DNA from: Promethearchaeota archaeon
Lineage (GTDB): Archaea > Asgardarchaeota > Lokiarchaeia > Sigyniarchaeales > SOKP01
Length of the DNA stretch: 46,435 nucleotides
Assembly: GCA_016839765.1 (NCBI GenBank)
Contig: JAEOTP010000014.1
Span: 1-46,435 of the forward strand
Direction of reading: 5' to 3'
Positions 23,463 through 31,210 of this stretch are shown here, in pieces. Position 1 is the stretch's first letter. The number at the start of each line of letters is the position of its first letter. The notes under the pieces are model-generated. The model was not told the origin of the DNA. It saw only the letters and a program-made list of their open reading frames with translations, and did not search any database. The translations under genes and the position numbers were made by a program.

Positions 23463-24257
23463 CTATTTATCGTTCTTTTTTGCTATTTTTCGCCTACGGG
23501 TTTGATCTTGCTCTTCTACGATATAAAGGTTTAAATCTTCTATGATCTTGGCAGTATAGTGAGGAAAGTAAAACCCAGTGATTCTTTCTGAGTTTTTAAG
23601 TATTTTAATATATGAAATTAGGGTGACTAAATCTTCTTCAATATCAATATCTCCATATGGAGGGAGGGAAAACAACAGAAATTTATTTTCTCTACAGAAG
23701 TTTGCAAATTCAGATAATTCTAATCCACCACTGAATAAATGGTATTCTGAAAACCAACTAGGATTAAAATCTTTAGTAAGTCCAATAAGATATATACCAC
23801 CCCCAGTAGAAGGTCCAATAATTATAGGCTTCTCATTGGTTTTTTTTACTAAGTATTCCAAAGCTAGGTTAATTATTTTAGGGTCTAAAAATGGTAAGTC
23901 TGCGCCTAAAACAACTAATAAAGTTATTTTCTTTTCAAAAGATTCCTTTACAACTGATCCAAATCGTTGTTCAAAATTTGAACCCTTCTGAGGAATAAAA
24001 TCTATAGGTTTACTTAAATAACCATCAGTTCTAACACAATCAGCAATTTCATGAAGTTTGCCTACGCTTTCATCAGGAAAATAACCAACTTGTATTGTAT
24101 CTGCATTTGTTTTGGAAGCTATACTAATCGTGTCTTTGAGCATTGCTTCGGCTATTTTAGCTGAATCTAATTCAGTTAAACACGTATTTTGGGTTAATCG
24201 TGTTTTTACTAATCCTGGAATTGGAACCTTTGTAAAAATAACTATTGCAGATTTCAT
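23463..24257 (-). CDS. DUF2064 nucleotidyl/glycosyl transferase, TIGR04282-like
   Basis: 264 aa. The start KSAIVIFTKVPIPGLVKTRL is the family hallmark (xxxFxKxPxPGxVKTRL). It is followed by GADLPFLDPKIINLAL and GPSTGGGIYLIGL, which match the DUF2064 metal and nucleotide sites (usually GPAxDGGYYLIGL). Known members work with the TIGR04283 transferase and a radical SAM enzyme. The C-terminal 30 residues are unusually charged (DQTRRRKIAKKNDK). It lies between a methyltransferase gene (36 bases upstream) and the GT2 gene (5 bases downstream). The precise nucleotide product is unknown. Confidence 0.8.
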   Translation of the reverse strand: MKSAIVIFTKVPIPGLVKTRLTQNTCLTELDSAKIAEAMLKDTISIASKTNADTIQVGYFPDESVGKLHEIADCVRTDGYLSKPIDFIPQKGSNFEQRFGSVVKESFEKKITLLVVLGADLPFLDPKIINLALEYLVKKTNEKPIIIGPSTGGGIYLIGLTKDFNPSWFSEYHLFSGGLELSEFANFCRENKFLLFSLPPYGDIDIEEDLVTLISYIKILKNSERITGFYFPHYTAKIIEDLNLYIVEEQDQTRRRKIAKKNDK

Positions 24258-24293
24258 ATTAAAAAACTAATTAAATAATATTATTAAATAAAG

Positions 24294-25106
24294 CTAAGGT
24301 TTTTTAGCAATCCACATACCTCTACTTACCCATTTATTATGAACCGCTTTCTGCCAAGCCAGTACTCCTTTTTCTGCTTCAACATATAACTCTTCCCCGA
24401 ATCCTGCAATTATATTCTGTTTGTTTTTTTGAAGAATTGAGATATAACCATCCATATGATTAGCAAAATCATCACCTAGGTCATCATTTTCTATAAGTAT
24501 CAGCCCAACTTCTTCAATAAGTTTACCATATCCATCTAGAGTTTGCATATCAGGGAACACCATGAATTCCATCAAATAATCAGCATCAGAGTCAGGAGCT
24601 TCAATAGATCCCCAAATCCAATCTGCAAATCCTAAAACGCCTCCAGATTTTAAAACTCTATTAGCTTCCTTTATTAGTCTTGGTTTGTCTCTAATATAAC
24701 ACCAAGCATCTTGACCCCACACCACATCAAAAGTATTTGCATGAGCAGGTATATCTAAAGCAGATCCAAGCCTATATTCGATCTTATCTTCATAATGTTT
24801 TCCTTTTGTTCTTTCTTTAGCTTCTTCTATCATTTCAGGAGTTATATCTAATCCAACGATTCTAGTCCCATAATTTTCTGCCAAATGTCTCGCGGGACCA
24901 CCCAGGGCTGAACAAATATCTAATAGATAGATATCTTTTTCTTTGTCAAGTCCAACTTTCTTTGCTAAAACGTCTGTTTGTTCTGCTCCACCGACATGGA
25001 TTTGTTCACCCATAAGGAGCTCCCAAAGTTTACCACCAGGACCTGCATAAACTTGACTTACATCCCATACCGAAAAATCATACTTTTTTTTATTCATTCT
25101 ATACAC
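24294..25106 (-). CDS. SAM-dependent methyltransferase
   Basis: 270 aa class I methyltransferase: LLDICSALGGPARHLA is motif I (SAM-binding loop), GLDITPEMIEEA the acidic end of strand 2, and FDVVWGQDAWCYI motif II, followed by LKSGGVLGFADW. The N-terminal AGPGGKLWELLMGEQIHVGG resembles the lid of the sarcosine/dimethylglycine or phosphoethanolamine methyltransferase group. In this operon it probably methylates the intermediate made by the adjacent radical SAM enzyme. Substrate not readable; the cysteine triad of ArsM is not seen. Confidence 0.8.
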   Translation of the reverse strand: MYRMNKKKYDFSVWDVSQVYAGPGGKLWELLMGEQIHVGGAEQTDVLAKKVGLDKEKDIYLLDICSALGGPARHLAENYGTRIVGLDITPEMIEEAKERTKGKHYEDKIEYRLGSALDIPAHANTFDVVWGQDAWCYIRDKPRLIKEANRVLKSGGVLGFADWIWGSIEAPDSDADYLMEFMVFPDMQTLDGYGKLIEEVGLILIENDDLGDDFANHMDGYISILQKNKQNIIAGFGEELYVEAEKGVLAWQKAVHNKWVSRGMWIAKKP

Positions 25107-25148
25107 TTTTGATTCATTATAATATAATAGATTTAAGGTTAACCAACA

Positions 25149-26234
25149 CTATTCTTCTTTAAGAAGATTAGGGGTGAATTGATAACATTTGGGATCAGTT
25201 GCCAATATATCTCCTTCATAATAGTAAGCACTACTTCTACATCCAAAGCAATATGAATTATTGACACAATTTCCACAATTTCCTGGAAGTTTAGAAAGAT
25301 CTCGAAAGTCTAAAAAAAGAAGCCTTTTTTTATGTTTCTCAATTAATACTTCAAGTTTCTCATTGTTAACATTGCCAAATTCTTGGGTTCGAATAACTGA
25401 GCAAGGCGTAATCCAACCGTCATAAGTTACACAAATTACCGTACCACAGTAAAACTTTGATACATCCATAGGTCCACATGAAGGATCGTCGGGATAATTC
25501 AATTTGTCCCTATAAATAAATGCATCCTCAATTTGACTAATGGTAGGTTCCCAAGAAGCATTAGCATTGCGGTGTATGACAGGATTAAATAGCGTTAAAC
25601 AACTTTTAATGCCAAACTCTTCTTGCATATAAAAAATCATCCTTTTCGCATCCCCATCTGCTAAGGGGGACGTATACGTAATGCAATTTACCATTGCCCC
25701 GGGATTTTTCCCTTCAGATAACACATTTACAATTCCTTTTAGAATTAGTTCTATATTTTTAGAATCCCCATCACACCCTTCACCTCCATGTAAAATACTA
25801 TATAACTCTGGATTAATAGTATCTAGATGTGTTGAGATAAATCCTCCATCAGTTACCTCAACGGCTTTTTTTGCTATCCTTGGATTTGCTAAAGGAATAC
25901 CACTAGTCCAAATATTATTGATTAATCGTAAGTTTGAAGCATACTTGCATAGTTCATACCAATCCTTTCTTAAAAAAGGATCTCCTCCCAACCAATCAAT
26001 CATACGGACTCCTATTTTGGATGCGGCATCTAATAATTCTTTGATCTTTCCAGAATCCATTCCCTGTGGACTATCTGGTGTACTTCCTGCATAACAATAG
26101 TCACATAACTGATTACATCTTAATGTGGATTCAATTTGAAGGATAAAGATTTTACCCTCGTCAAAATATTGCTTTTGAAGCTCAAATTCAGAAGCCATCC
26201 CCGCGTGTTTTAATGGAATATCCTCTCTTCTCAT
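25149..26234 (-). CDS. Radical SAM/SPASM enzyme
   Basis: 361 aa. CNQLCDYC (C40, C44, C47) binds the catalytic iron-sulphur cluster, followed by WLGGDPFLR (the GGE variant GGD) and the radical SAM barrel strands. The C-terminal SPASM-like region has CGTVICVTYDGWITPC, then CGNCVNNSYCFGC and a final DPKC, enough for two auxiliary clusters. SPASM enzymes often modify peptides or small carbon chains; no precursor-peptide gene is visible nearby. It is flanked by a methyltransferase (downstream, 42 bases) and a membrane protein (upstream, 74 bases) in a six-gene minus-strand operon. Start ATG at 26234. Confidence 0.9.
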   Translation of the reverse strand: MRREDIPLKHAGMASEFELQKQYFDEGKIFILQIESTLRCNQLCDYCYAGSTPDSPQGMDSGKIKELLDAASKIGVRMIDWLGGDPFLRKDWYELCKYASNLRLINNIWTSGIPLANPRIAKKAVEVTDGGFISTHLDTINPELYSILHGGEGCDGDSKNIELILKGIVNVLSEGKNPGAMVNCITYTSPLADGDAKRMIFYMQEEFGIKSCLTLFNPVIHRNANASWEPTISQIEDAFIYRDKLNYPDDPSCGPMDVSKFYCGTVICVTYDGWITPCSVIRTQEFGNVNNEKLEVLIEKHKKRLLFLDFRDLSKLPGNCGNCVNNSYCFGCRSSAYYYEGDILATDPKCYQFTPNLLKEE

Positions 26235-26308
26235 AGAAATTTCCTTAATCTCCTTAATTATTTACTTAAATTAAGTAAAATTATTAAATTTTCAATTTAT
26301 AAAATAAA

Positions 26309-27076
26309 TTACCCGTAGACCAAATTTACCCAATCCATACCTATCGTAACACTTTGAATGGCTAAAGCGATTAATGAAGCTCCCATTGTAATAATTACAA
26401 CCCAAAAGCTTTTTCTTGGCCAAGGGTTATTCTGTATATTATATCCCATCTTGTATTGTTCCCATAGAATTACGGAAATTAGAACAAATAACCCAATATT
26501 AAATGCCCAAGTAGCGAATTCAAGACTCTCTGGTGGTAAATTGATGAGATATCCTGCAACTTCACCATAACTATATAGTTGAGCTTCTAAAGGAAGTCTA
26601 ACGATGAAGAACATTAAACCCATATGTCCTACTAATATCCAGGCAATTATTATTGTGTGCATATTCAGCCAATTATTTCCTCTTTTGCTTAAATTTTTTT
26701 CAAAATATTTCTTTCCTTTAGTCTTTTCAACCACTACAATAATAATCCAAATACCAAGTATTATTGAAGATATAATGGTACAGATTACAGTATTAAATGA
26801 TCCGCTCGCTGTTATAGGTAGCATAAAGGATTGAATCATCGCTATGGTTCTTGATAATGGAGTTTTATGATACCAGGCTAAACCCACATTCAAAATAATA
26901 ATAGCATAAGCAATATTATGAGTCCATCTTGGATCATTTATAGCATATTCAATAAACGATAACCACCAAATAAGATAAGCTACTCCCATGATAATTAAAC
27001 CTAACCCGGGGCCTACAAGTTTATTTTGTTTTGATGTTGTTGGTTTCGGTTTTTCTTCACTCATTATTACTATCAC
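26309..27076 (-). CDS. Seven-helix membrane protein
   Basis: 255 aa. After a charged N-terminus (SEEKPKPTTSKQNK), about seven hydrophobic segments are seen: LGLIIMGVAYLIWWLSF, IAYAIIILNVGLAW, an MLPITASGSF turn, ICTIISSIILGIWIIIVV, IIIAWILVGHMGLMFFIV, AFNIGLFVLISVILW and FWVVIITMGASLIALAI. There are several conserved-looking His/Trp near helix ends (H in NMH, HMG), so heme or quinone binding is conceivable but unproven. It belongs to the radical SAM operon and may export or anchor the product. No family recognised. Confidence 0.6.
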   Translation of the reverse strand: MIVIMSEEKPKPTTSKQNKLVGPGLGLIIMGVAYLIWWLSFIEYAINDPRWTHNIAYAIIILNVGLAWYHKTPLSRTIAMIQSFMLPITASGSFNTVICTIISSIILGIWIIIVVVEKTKGKKYFEKNLSKRGNNWLNMHTIIIAWILVGHMGLMFFIVRLPLEAQLYSYGEVAGYLINLPPESLEFATWAFNIGLFVLISVILWEQYKMGYNIQNNPWPRKSFWVVIITMGASLIALAIQSVTIGMDWVNLVYG

Positions 27077-27174
27077 ATTTGGAAAAAGTCTATTTTAAAT
27101 TTTATATCCATTTTGTCTTATTTAAAATTTATAATTTTAAACTATAGGTAATTAAAAGCAAATATTTGATTATA

Positions 27175-27861
27175 TCAATCAAAATATCCCTTAAGATTAC
27201 TTTCGTGGCTTTTTTTAGTGTAAGGACAAGTTTCTATGCAAATATTACACCAAATTGAAGTATAATCCGAAAGTTTCCTCAGATTTGCTAAATTATACGA
27301 CAAGCATGCTTGCTTATTATAACCCTCTGAGCTTAATGCTTTTGCCGGACAGTTTGCAATACACATATCACATTCTTTACAGAATTTACTCTCTTTAATA
27401 GGGATTCCTGTCACCAATGGCGCTTCTGTAACAATTGCCCTTAACCTAACTTGAGAGCCAAATTTCTTACTTATAAATAAGTTATTCTTTCCTATAGGCC
27501 CTAGACCAGCTAAAGCTGCTGAATCTTTCAAAAAAATTCCAGGGGTATAGGGCATAATCTTAGATTTATATGATATTTTTAATAGAAAATCCTTTAAACG
27601 ATGAGCTCGACTCTCCAGTATTGAATCCAAATAATGAAAGCTCTTACCAGTAGTTTGATCTTGACTCCAAGCATCGAGTATAATGTCGTATAAGTATATT
27701 CCAATTACTATTACCGTATATGCGCCTTTCATGTAAGTTTCTGGCCTATTCTCCTCTTTAAATCTTTTATATTCTTTAGGATTTGCAAAGCCAATAACAT
27801 CAATGCCCATTTGATTTGAGAATTTAATTAAATCCTCAGTAAGTTTTTGGTTTCTTTCCAT
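27175..27861 (-). CDS. QueG-like iron-sulphur protein
   Basis: 228 aa. The signature KDSAALAGLGPIGKNNLFIS and the following VRLRAIVTEAPL match the core of epoxyqueuosine reductase. Two 4Fe-4S clusters are predicted: C161-xx-C164-xx-C167-xxx-C171-P and C205-xx-C208-xxx-C212-P with C186. At 228 residues it lacks the C-terminal HEAT-like tRNA-binding part of true QueG (about 380), so it belongs to the shorter QueG-like reductases of anaerobes whose substrates are mostly unknown. It is first in the minus-strand operon and could donate electrons to the radical SAM step, which is inference. Confidence 0.8.
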   Translation of the reverse strand: MERNQKLTEDLIKFSNQMGIDVIGFANPKEYKRFKEENRPETYMKGAYTVIVIGIYLYDIILDAWSQDQTTGKSFHYLDSILESRAHRLKDFLLKISYKSKIMPYTPGIFLKDSAALAGLGPIGKNNLFISKKFGSQVRLRAIVTEAPLVTGIPIKESKFCKECDMCIANCPAKALSSEGYNKQACLSYNLANLRKLSDYTSIWCNICIETCPYTKKSHESNLKGYFD

Positions 27862-27964
27862 TTTTCGTATCCTTTATTTATAATAAATAAACAGAGTTTT
27901 TTTCAATATTTATTTCTGCTTTTTATTTACAAATAGAATTTTCAAAATAAAATTTTGCCTTGAG

Positions 27965-28630
27965 ATGACAGAATATCAATCAAAACGTTATAAAGAAGTA
28001 TATAATTTATTTATTTCTAAGTTTTATGATATCGGATTAAAGATTGGGTTAACCCCATCTGGAGAAAAAATACTACGAGCTAGCGTCTTTAAAAGTTTGT
28101 CACCATATATTAAAAGAAAAGATCGCATATTAGACCTATGCTGTGGAACTGGTACGCTTACAGTCTTAATCACAAGCTTGATTTATAGAGAATGTAAAAT
28201 AATAGGAGTTGATTTATCATTTGGTCAGATCGCCAAGGCACAGAAAAAGAATAAATATCCTAATTTAATATTTGCATTAATGGATGCTAATGAACTAAAA
28301 TTTTCAAATAATTATTTTGATCATGTTATAATTTCTGCAGCTTTACATGAGATGGATAAGAATCAAAGACTCAATGTTCTTTCTGAAATCCATCGAATAT
28401 TGAAAAGAGGAGGTATTTTTTTAATTTTTGAACATCATGAGCCTTCAAAAATTTCACTGCGAATTCTCTATAACTTCTATTTGGGTTTTATTGAAAAAGT
28501 TACTTCCCATTCATTCGAAATGCAGAGAAATATATTGAAAGAACTAAAAAAATCTGGTTTCAAAATATTAAAACAGATTCCTATTAAAAAATTCCTAAGC
28601 TTTTTTCAGATAATCTTGTTGAAAAAATAA
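27965..28630 (+). CDS. SAM-dependent methyltransferase, UbiE-like
   Basis: 221 aa. Motif I is RILDLCCGTGTLT (about 56-68), with GVDLSFGQIAKAQ and LMDANELKF...FDHVIISAALHEM as motifs II-III, then LKRGGIFLIFEHH. The layout matches the MenG/UbiE and related small-molecule C- or O-methyltransferases. It is divergent from the QueG-like gene (104 bases apart), so it may belong functionally to the radical SAM operon. Substrate unknown. Confidence 0.8.
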   Translation: MTEYQSKRYKEVYNLFISKFYDIGLKIGLTPSGEKILRASVFKSLSPYIKRKDRILDLCCGTGTLTVLITSLIYRECKIIGVDLSFGQIAKAQKKNKYPNLIFALMDANELKFSNNYFDHVIISAALHEMDKNQRLNVLSEIHRILKRGGIFLIFEHHEPSKISLRILYNFYLGFIEKVTSHSFEMQRNILKELKKSGFKILKQIPIKKFLSFFQIILLKK

Positions 28631-28669
28631 AATAAATATAAAAAAGAACTAACTAAGAAATTATAATAA

Positions 28670-28763
28670 ACATATTATAGCACATAGGAAAAAAGCCTTA
28701 TCTTCCTAAAATTTAAAACTCTTTCACTTTCTTCTCTAAGAATATTTCAATTTAACCCGATTA
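28670..28763 (+). repeat. Dispersed ~94-base element, copy B
   Basis: Ungapped match to 13019-13112 with about 78 of 94 identical positions. It lies 40 bases after the methyltransferase stop and 148 bases before the CxxC protein. No continuous reading frame is shared, since stops differ between copies. Confidence 0.65.
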
Positions 28764-28910
28764 CACTAAAAATAACCAAGATATTTTCTAACAGAATTTT
28801 GAAGTTTATTTCTCATAATACCAAGGTTTATTAAATTTAAAAATATATCTTATATACTTGAACAGAGATATTTCAAAGTTTCAAGTATAAAATTAAAATT
28901 TGGTGAAAGT

Positions 28911-29051
28911 ATGTCTAATAGAAATTATGGCAATAGAACGATGCACAAAGCCACATGTGCCGACTGCGGTAACGAGTGCGAAGTTCCATTTAAGCCTACG
29001 GAAGGCAGAGATGTTTATTGTCGAGAGTGTTATAGAAAGCATAGAAGATAA
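28911..29051 (+). CDS. CxxC-x17-CxxC zinc protein (TIGR04272-like)
   Basis: 46 aa, ATG behind a ggtgaaag site. The sequence MHKATCADCGNECEVPF...DVYCRECYRKHRR has cysteine pairs at 16/19 and 37/40, seventeen residues apart, plus Cys23. This is the CxxC-x17-CxxC zinc-ribbon family found widely in archaea and some bacteria, of unknown cellular role and likely nucleic-acid or protein binding. Basic N- and C-termini support RNA/DNA contact. Its base composition is less AT-rich than its surroundings, in keeping with a strongly conserved protein. A hairpin follows. Confidence 0.8.
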   Translation: MSNRNYGNRTMHKATCADCGNECEVPFKPTEGRDVYCRECYRKHRR

Positions 29052-29068
29052 TTAATTCTATTTTTTCT

Positions 29069-29093
29069 AAGTTTTGGTTATAACCAAAAACTT
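29069..29093 (+). terminator. Hairpin after the CxxC gene
   Basis: aagttttggtta pairs with taaccaaaaactt (one extra A), a nearly perfect 12-base stem without a loop, starting 18 bases after the stop. Further T runs follow at 29119-29142. It fits a terminator; a bidirectional protein-binding palindrome is possible. Confidence 0.45.
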
Positions 29094-29254
29094 ATTTTCT
29101 AACTTATCGAGTAATGATTTATTTTTTTTTATTTTTTTTTTAGGCCGTAGATCTACAGATGTTCGATACGTGCGGGAATTTTATTAAATTTTTTGGCTTA
29201 TATATAAAAGGCTTATAACATTAACTAACTAAATATATTTGAGATCATTATTTT

Positions 29255-29482
29255 ATGAACAACATAGAAAAATTAAACGCAATATCACAAATGATTGAGG
29301 GATTGAAAGATATTAGGCAAGAAGAGAAAAAAATAGTGCCTAAATGTGAATTCTGTGGTAAAAACATCGTGAGCAGTAAGTGGAATAAGGAATATCATCA
29401 TATTAATATATGTCAAGAACCAATAAAACGATTTTTTTGTTCCCGTCAATGTAAATTAAAATGGGTTTTTAATAATGTTTGA
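29255..29482 (+). CDS. Small MYM/TRASH-like zinc protein
   Basis: 75 aa. KCEFCGKNIV (first CxxC) and ICQEP...RFFCSRQCKLKWVF form a treble-clef-like site as in MYM/TRASH or HNH-like zinc fingers. The histidines HHIN may add ligands. A paralogue at 42844-43044 shares CEFCGK-I, NICQEP-KRFFCS-CKL-W. The N-terminal helix (about 30 residues) is specific to this copy. Proteins like this usually bind DNA, RNA or metal; none is characterised here. The palindrome at its stop codon may end the transcript. Confidence 0.65.
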   Translation: MNNIEKLNAISQMIEGLKDIRQEEKKIVPKCEFCGKNIVSSKWNKEYHHINICQEPIKRFFCSRQCKLKWVFNNV

Positions 29483-29496
29483 TTTTATAAAATCAA
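29479..29496. terminator. Perfect 18-base palindrome at a stop codon
   Basis: ttgattttataaaatcaa overlaps the TGA of the zinc-protein gene and is followed by ccttttattttg. It is likely a transcript end; a protein-binding palindrome is the alternative. Confidence 0.35.
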
Positions 29497-29768
29497 CCTT
29501 TTATTTTGTGAAATAAGATAATATGAGAAAAAAAGCTGGGAAACTGTTGCCCAAAGTTTATATTGATTAACAAAACTATACTCTGGTTCAATTTTTGCAT
29601 CTGGCATTCAAACCTACTCACTTTCTAATTTATGTACTTAAGTTATCTTTATTTCTATATTAATCTTCAAGACATTTAAAAGCAGAATTTGACAGAATTG
29701 TCATGAAGAATAAGGAAAGGATTATTAAAATTCCCCTCCTCTTTTATTCTAAATGAAAAATAGGAAAT

Positions 29769-29966
29769 TTATAAAAAATCATCTATTAATGTTTGCCTTT
29801 GTCTCAAACTTTTAATAGTAAAATTCAGGGAATTAATTATTTGCTCAGCTTGGTCACTTGCGAGCTTTCTTGCTTCCTTTTTATCCTTAGCACTAATTTT
29901 GAATTTTCTATAGGGAAAAATATGGAATTTTATCTCAGCTATATACTCTGGCAAAAAGTTCACCAA
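29769..29966 (-). CDS. Small hypothetical protein
   Basis: 65 aa. The core YIAEIKFHIFPYRKFKISA followed by a KKEARKLASDQAEQI helix has a beta-beta-alpha pattern seen in small DpnD/PcfM-like or similar accessory proteins. No catalytic or metal residues are visible. An overlapping plus-strand frame exists but is less protein-like. Monocistronic between zinc-protein and membrane-protein genes. Family assignment is weak. Confidence 0.45.
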   Translation of the reverse strand: MVNFLPEYIAEIKFHIFPYRKFKISAKDKKEARKLASDQAEQIINSLNFTIKSLRQRQTLIDDFL

Positions 29967-30141
29967 TATTATTATAATAATGTTAAAGAATGAATCATTT
30001 TACATAATTATTTTAGTTATGCTTTTCTAATGAGTTTTTTTCATCAGTTCTTTATTAGATAAATATTGGGCTATAAAAATCATATAAATTGATTAAGCTG
30101 ATGAAATCATAATAAAATAGAAATTTTTTTTCGAGATAGTT

Positions 30142-30300
30142 ATGAAGAAAATTGATCTTATCATTTTGGGGTATGCTGCTACGCTGATATTGGATTTTAT
30201 TTTTCTTATCATAGTTCAGAGATTAGATATTTTACTAATATCAGGCCCTTTAGCTTTAATCCCATTAATTATAACACTAATTCGAAGGAAGAGGGATTGA
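30142..30300 (+). CDS. Small two-helix membrane protein
   Basis: 52 aa, MKKIDLIILGYAATLILD start. There are two hydrophobic helices (about 4-25 and 29-46) with a short loop (QRLD) and a basic RRKRD end, which places the C-terminus in the cytoplasm. Its TGA is one base before the ATG of the next gene, so the two are translationally coupled and likely act together. Such small partners resemble the beta-type halves of split lycopene cyclase-like proteins, but sequence alone does not prove this. Confidence 0.6.
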   Translation: MKKIDLIILGYAATLILDFIFLIIVQRLDILLISGPLALIPLIITLIRRKRD

Positions 30301-30301
30301 T

Positions 30302-30856
30302 ATGGTTGGGATTATTTACTTTTATATTAACCTTTTAATTAATATTTATATTTTAATAGCAGTTTATTATTATTGCATTAAGATATATGGAATAAGAGCA
30401 ACAATAATCACTAACTTATGCCTTTCATCTTTAGTTTTAACACTTATTTTCACAGGTACTTATTCCGTAGCAGATTTGGGAACGTATATACCATTTTCTA
30501 TATTGAAAGTAGGAGAATTTGAATTTTCTACAGATCCAATTACTATCTTTACAATATTTGTTGTTATTTTTGAGCTAGCGCGGTTTTCTCTCAAAAAACC
30601 AAAAGGAACTGACTTATCTATTAAAGATATTGTAGTTATATCCATTGTAGTGACTTTATATGGAATTCTTTTTCAACTCCTTATGGATCCAACAGCAGCG
30701 GCTATGGGGCTTTACTATTATCGAAATCCTCCCGCGATAAATATTTTCGGATTTCCAATATGGTTTATAACTGCATTTGCTATATATGGTTTGTATGCGT
30801 TTATTTTTTTATTAACTGAACGTTACTATTTCCAAAAAATTAACAGATATGGTTGA
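30302..30856 (+). CDS. Carotenoid biosynthesis-like membrane protein (DUF422/CruF-type)
   Basis: 184 aa with five or six membrane helices. The MDPTAAAMGLYYYRNPP motif followed by INIFGFPIWFITAFA matches the DPxAxxxGxWxW...GxPxxNFxGW core of carotenoid 1,2-hydratase-like (CruF/BABR hydratase) proteins. At 184 residues it is shorter than the usual 230-290, lacking some N-terminal helices. The coupled 52-aa protein upstream could supply two of them. A role in isoprenoid or carotenoid modification in the membrane is inferred; no other carotenoid gene is in the window. Confidence 0.6.
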   Translation: MVGIIYFYINLLINIYILIAVYYYCIKIYGIRATIITNLCLSSLVLTLIFTGTYSVADLGTYIPFSILKVGEFEFSTDPITIFTIFVVIFELARFSLKKPKGTDLSIKDIVVISIVVTLYGILFQLLMDPTAAAMGLYYYRNPPAINIFGFPIWFITAFAIYGLYAFIFLLTERYYFQKINRYG

Positions 30857-30864
30857 ATCAAGAC

Positions 30865-31008
30865 TTATTCTTCATAGAATATAGCTAAATAATTATAAAC
30901 ACCTGCAACGTGGTGGACTTTTACATTAGGATGTTGATCCAGCCATGCATTAATCTCTTCCTCAAATTTCTTTTGTTTTACAACTCCAAAAAGCACAGAA
31001 CATTTCAT
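30865..31008 (-). CDS. Small hypothetical protein, parent of a nearby fragment
   Basis: 47 aa, starting MKCSVLFGVVKQKKFEEEIN and ending YNYLAIFYEE. A pattern strand-helix-strand (CSVLFGVV, FEEEINAWL, VKVHHVAGVYNYLAIFYE) looks like half of a ferredoxin-like small domain. Its C-terminal half and the upstream flank are repeated in decayed form at 33116-33240. No family recognised. The stop lies only 9 bases from that of the convergent carotenoid-like gene. Confidence 0.5.
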   Translation of the reverse strand: MKCSVLFGVVKQKKFEEEINAWLDQHPNVKVHHVAGVYNYLAIFYEE

Positions 31009-31080
31009 TTTTATTTATTCATCTTTTCTATTTAATTTTATAAGCTTTTTATGATAAAACATTATTAAATATTTTTTTTT

Positions 31081-31146
31081 ACTAAACCTAGCAGATTAAA
31101 TCATCAAATATTTCAATAATTTATTTTATTATTTTATTATTTTATC
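31081..31146 (-). repeat. Upstream flank of the 47-aa gene, repeated at 33170-33240
   Basis: actaaacctagcagatt...tcatcaaatatttcaataa here and actaagcttggcaga...atcatctaatatttcaata at 33170 share most bases with small gaps. It probably holds the promoter of the 47-aa gene and shows that gene and flank were duplicated together. Confidence 0.6.
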
Positions 31147-31210
31147 AAAAACATAAAAAGGTATAATTTATAATCGGAAAAATTCAAAGAATAATTTCTT
31201 AGGTTTTTAA

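Noticed and set aside
24294-25106. Arsenite methyltransferase (ArsM)
   Set aside because: The operon resembles arsenosugar clusters, but the characteristic set of conserved cysteines of ArsM is not visible in this methyltransferase.
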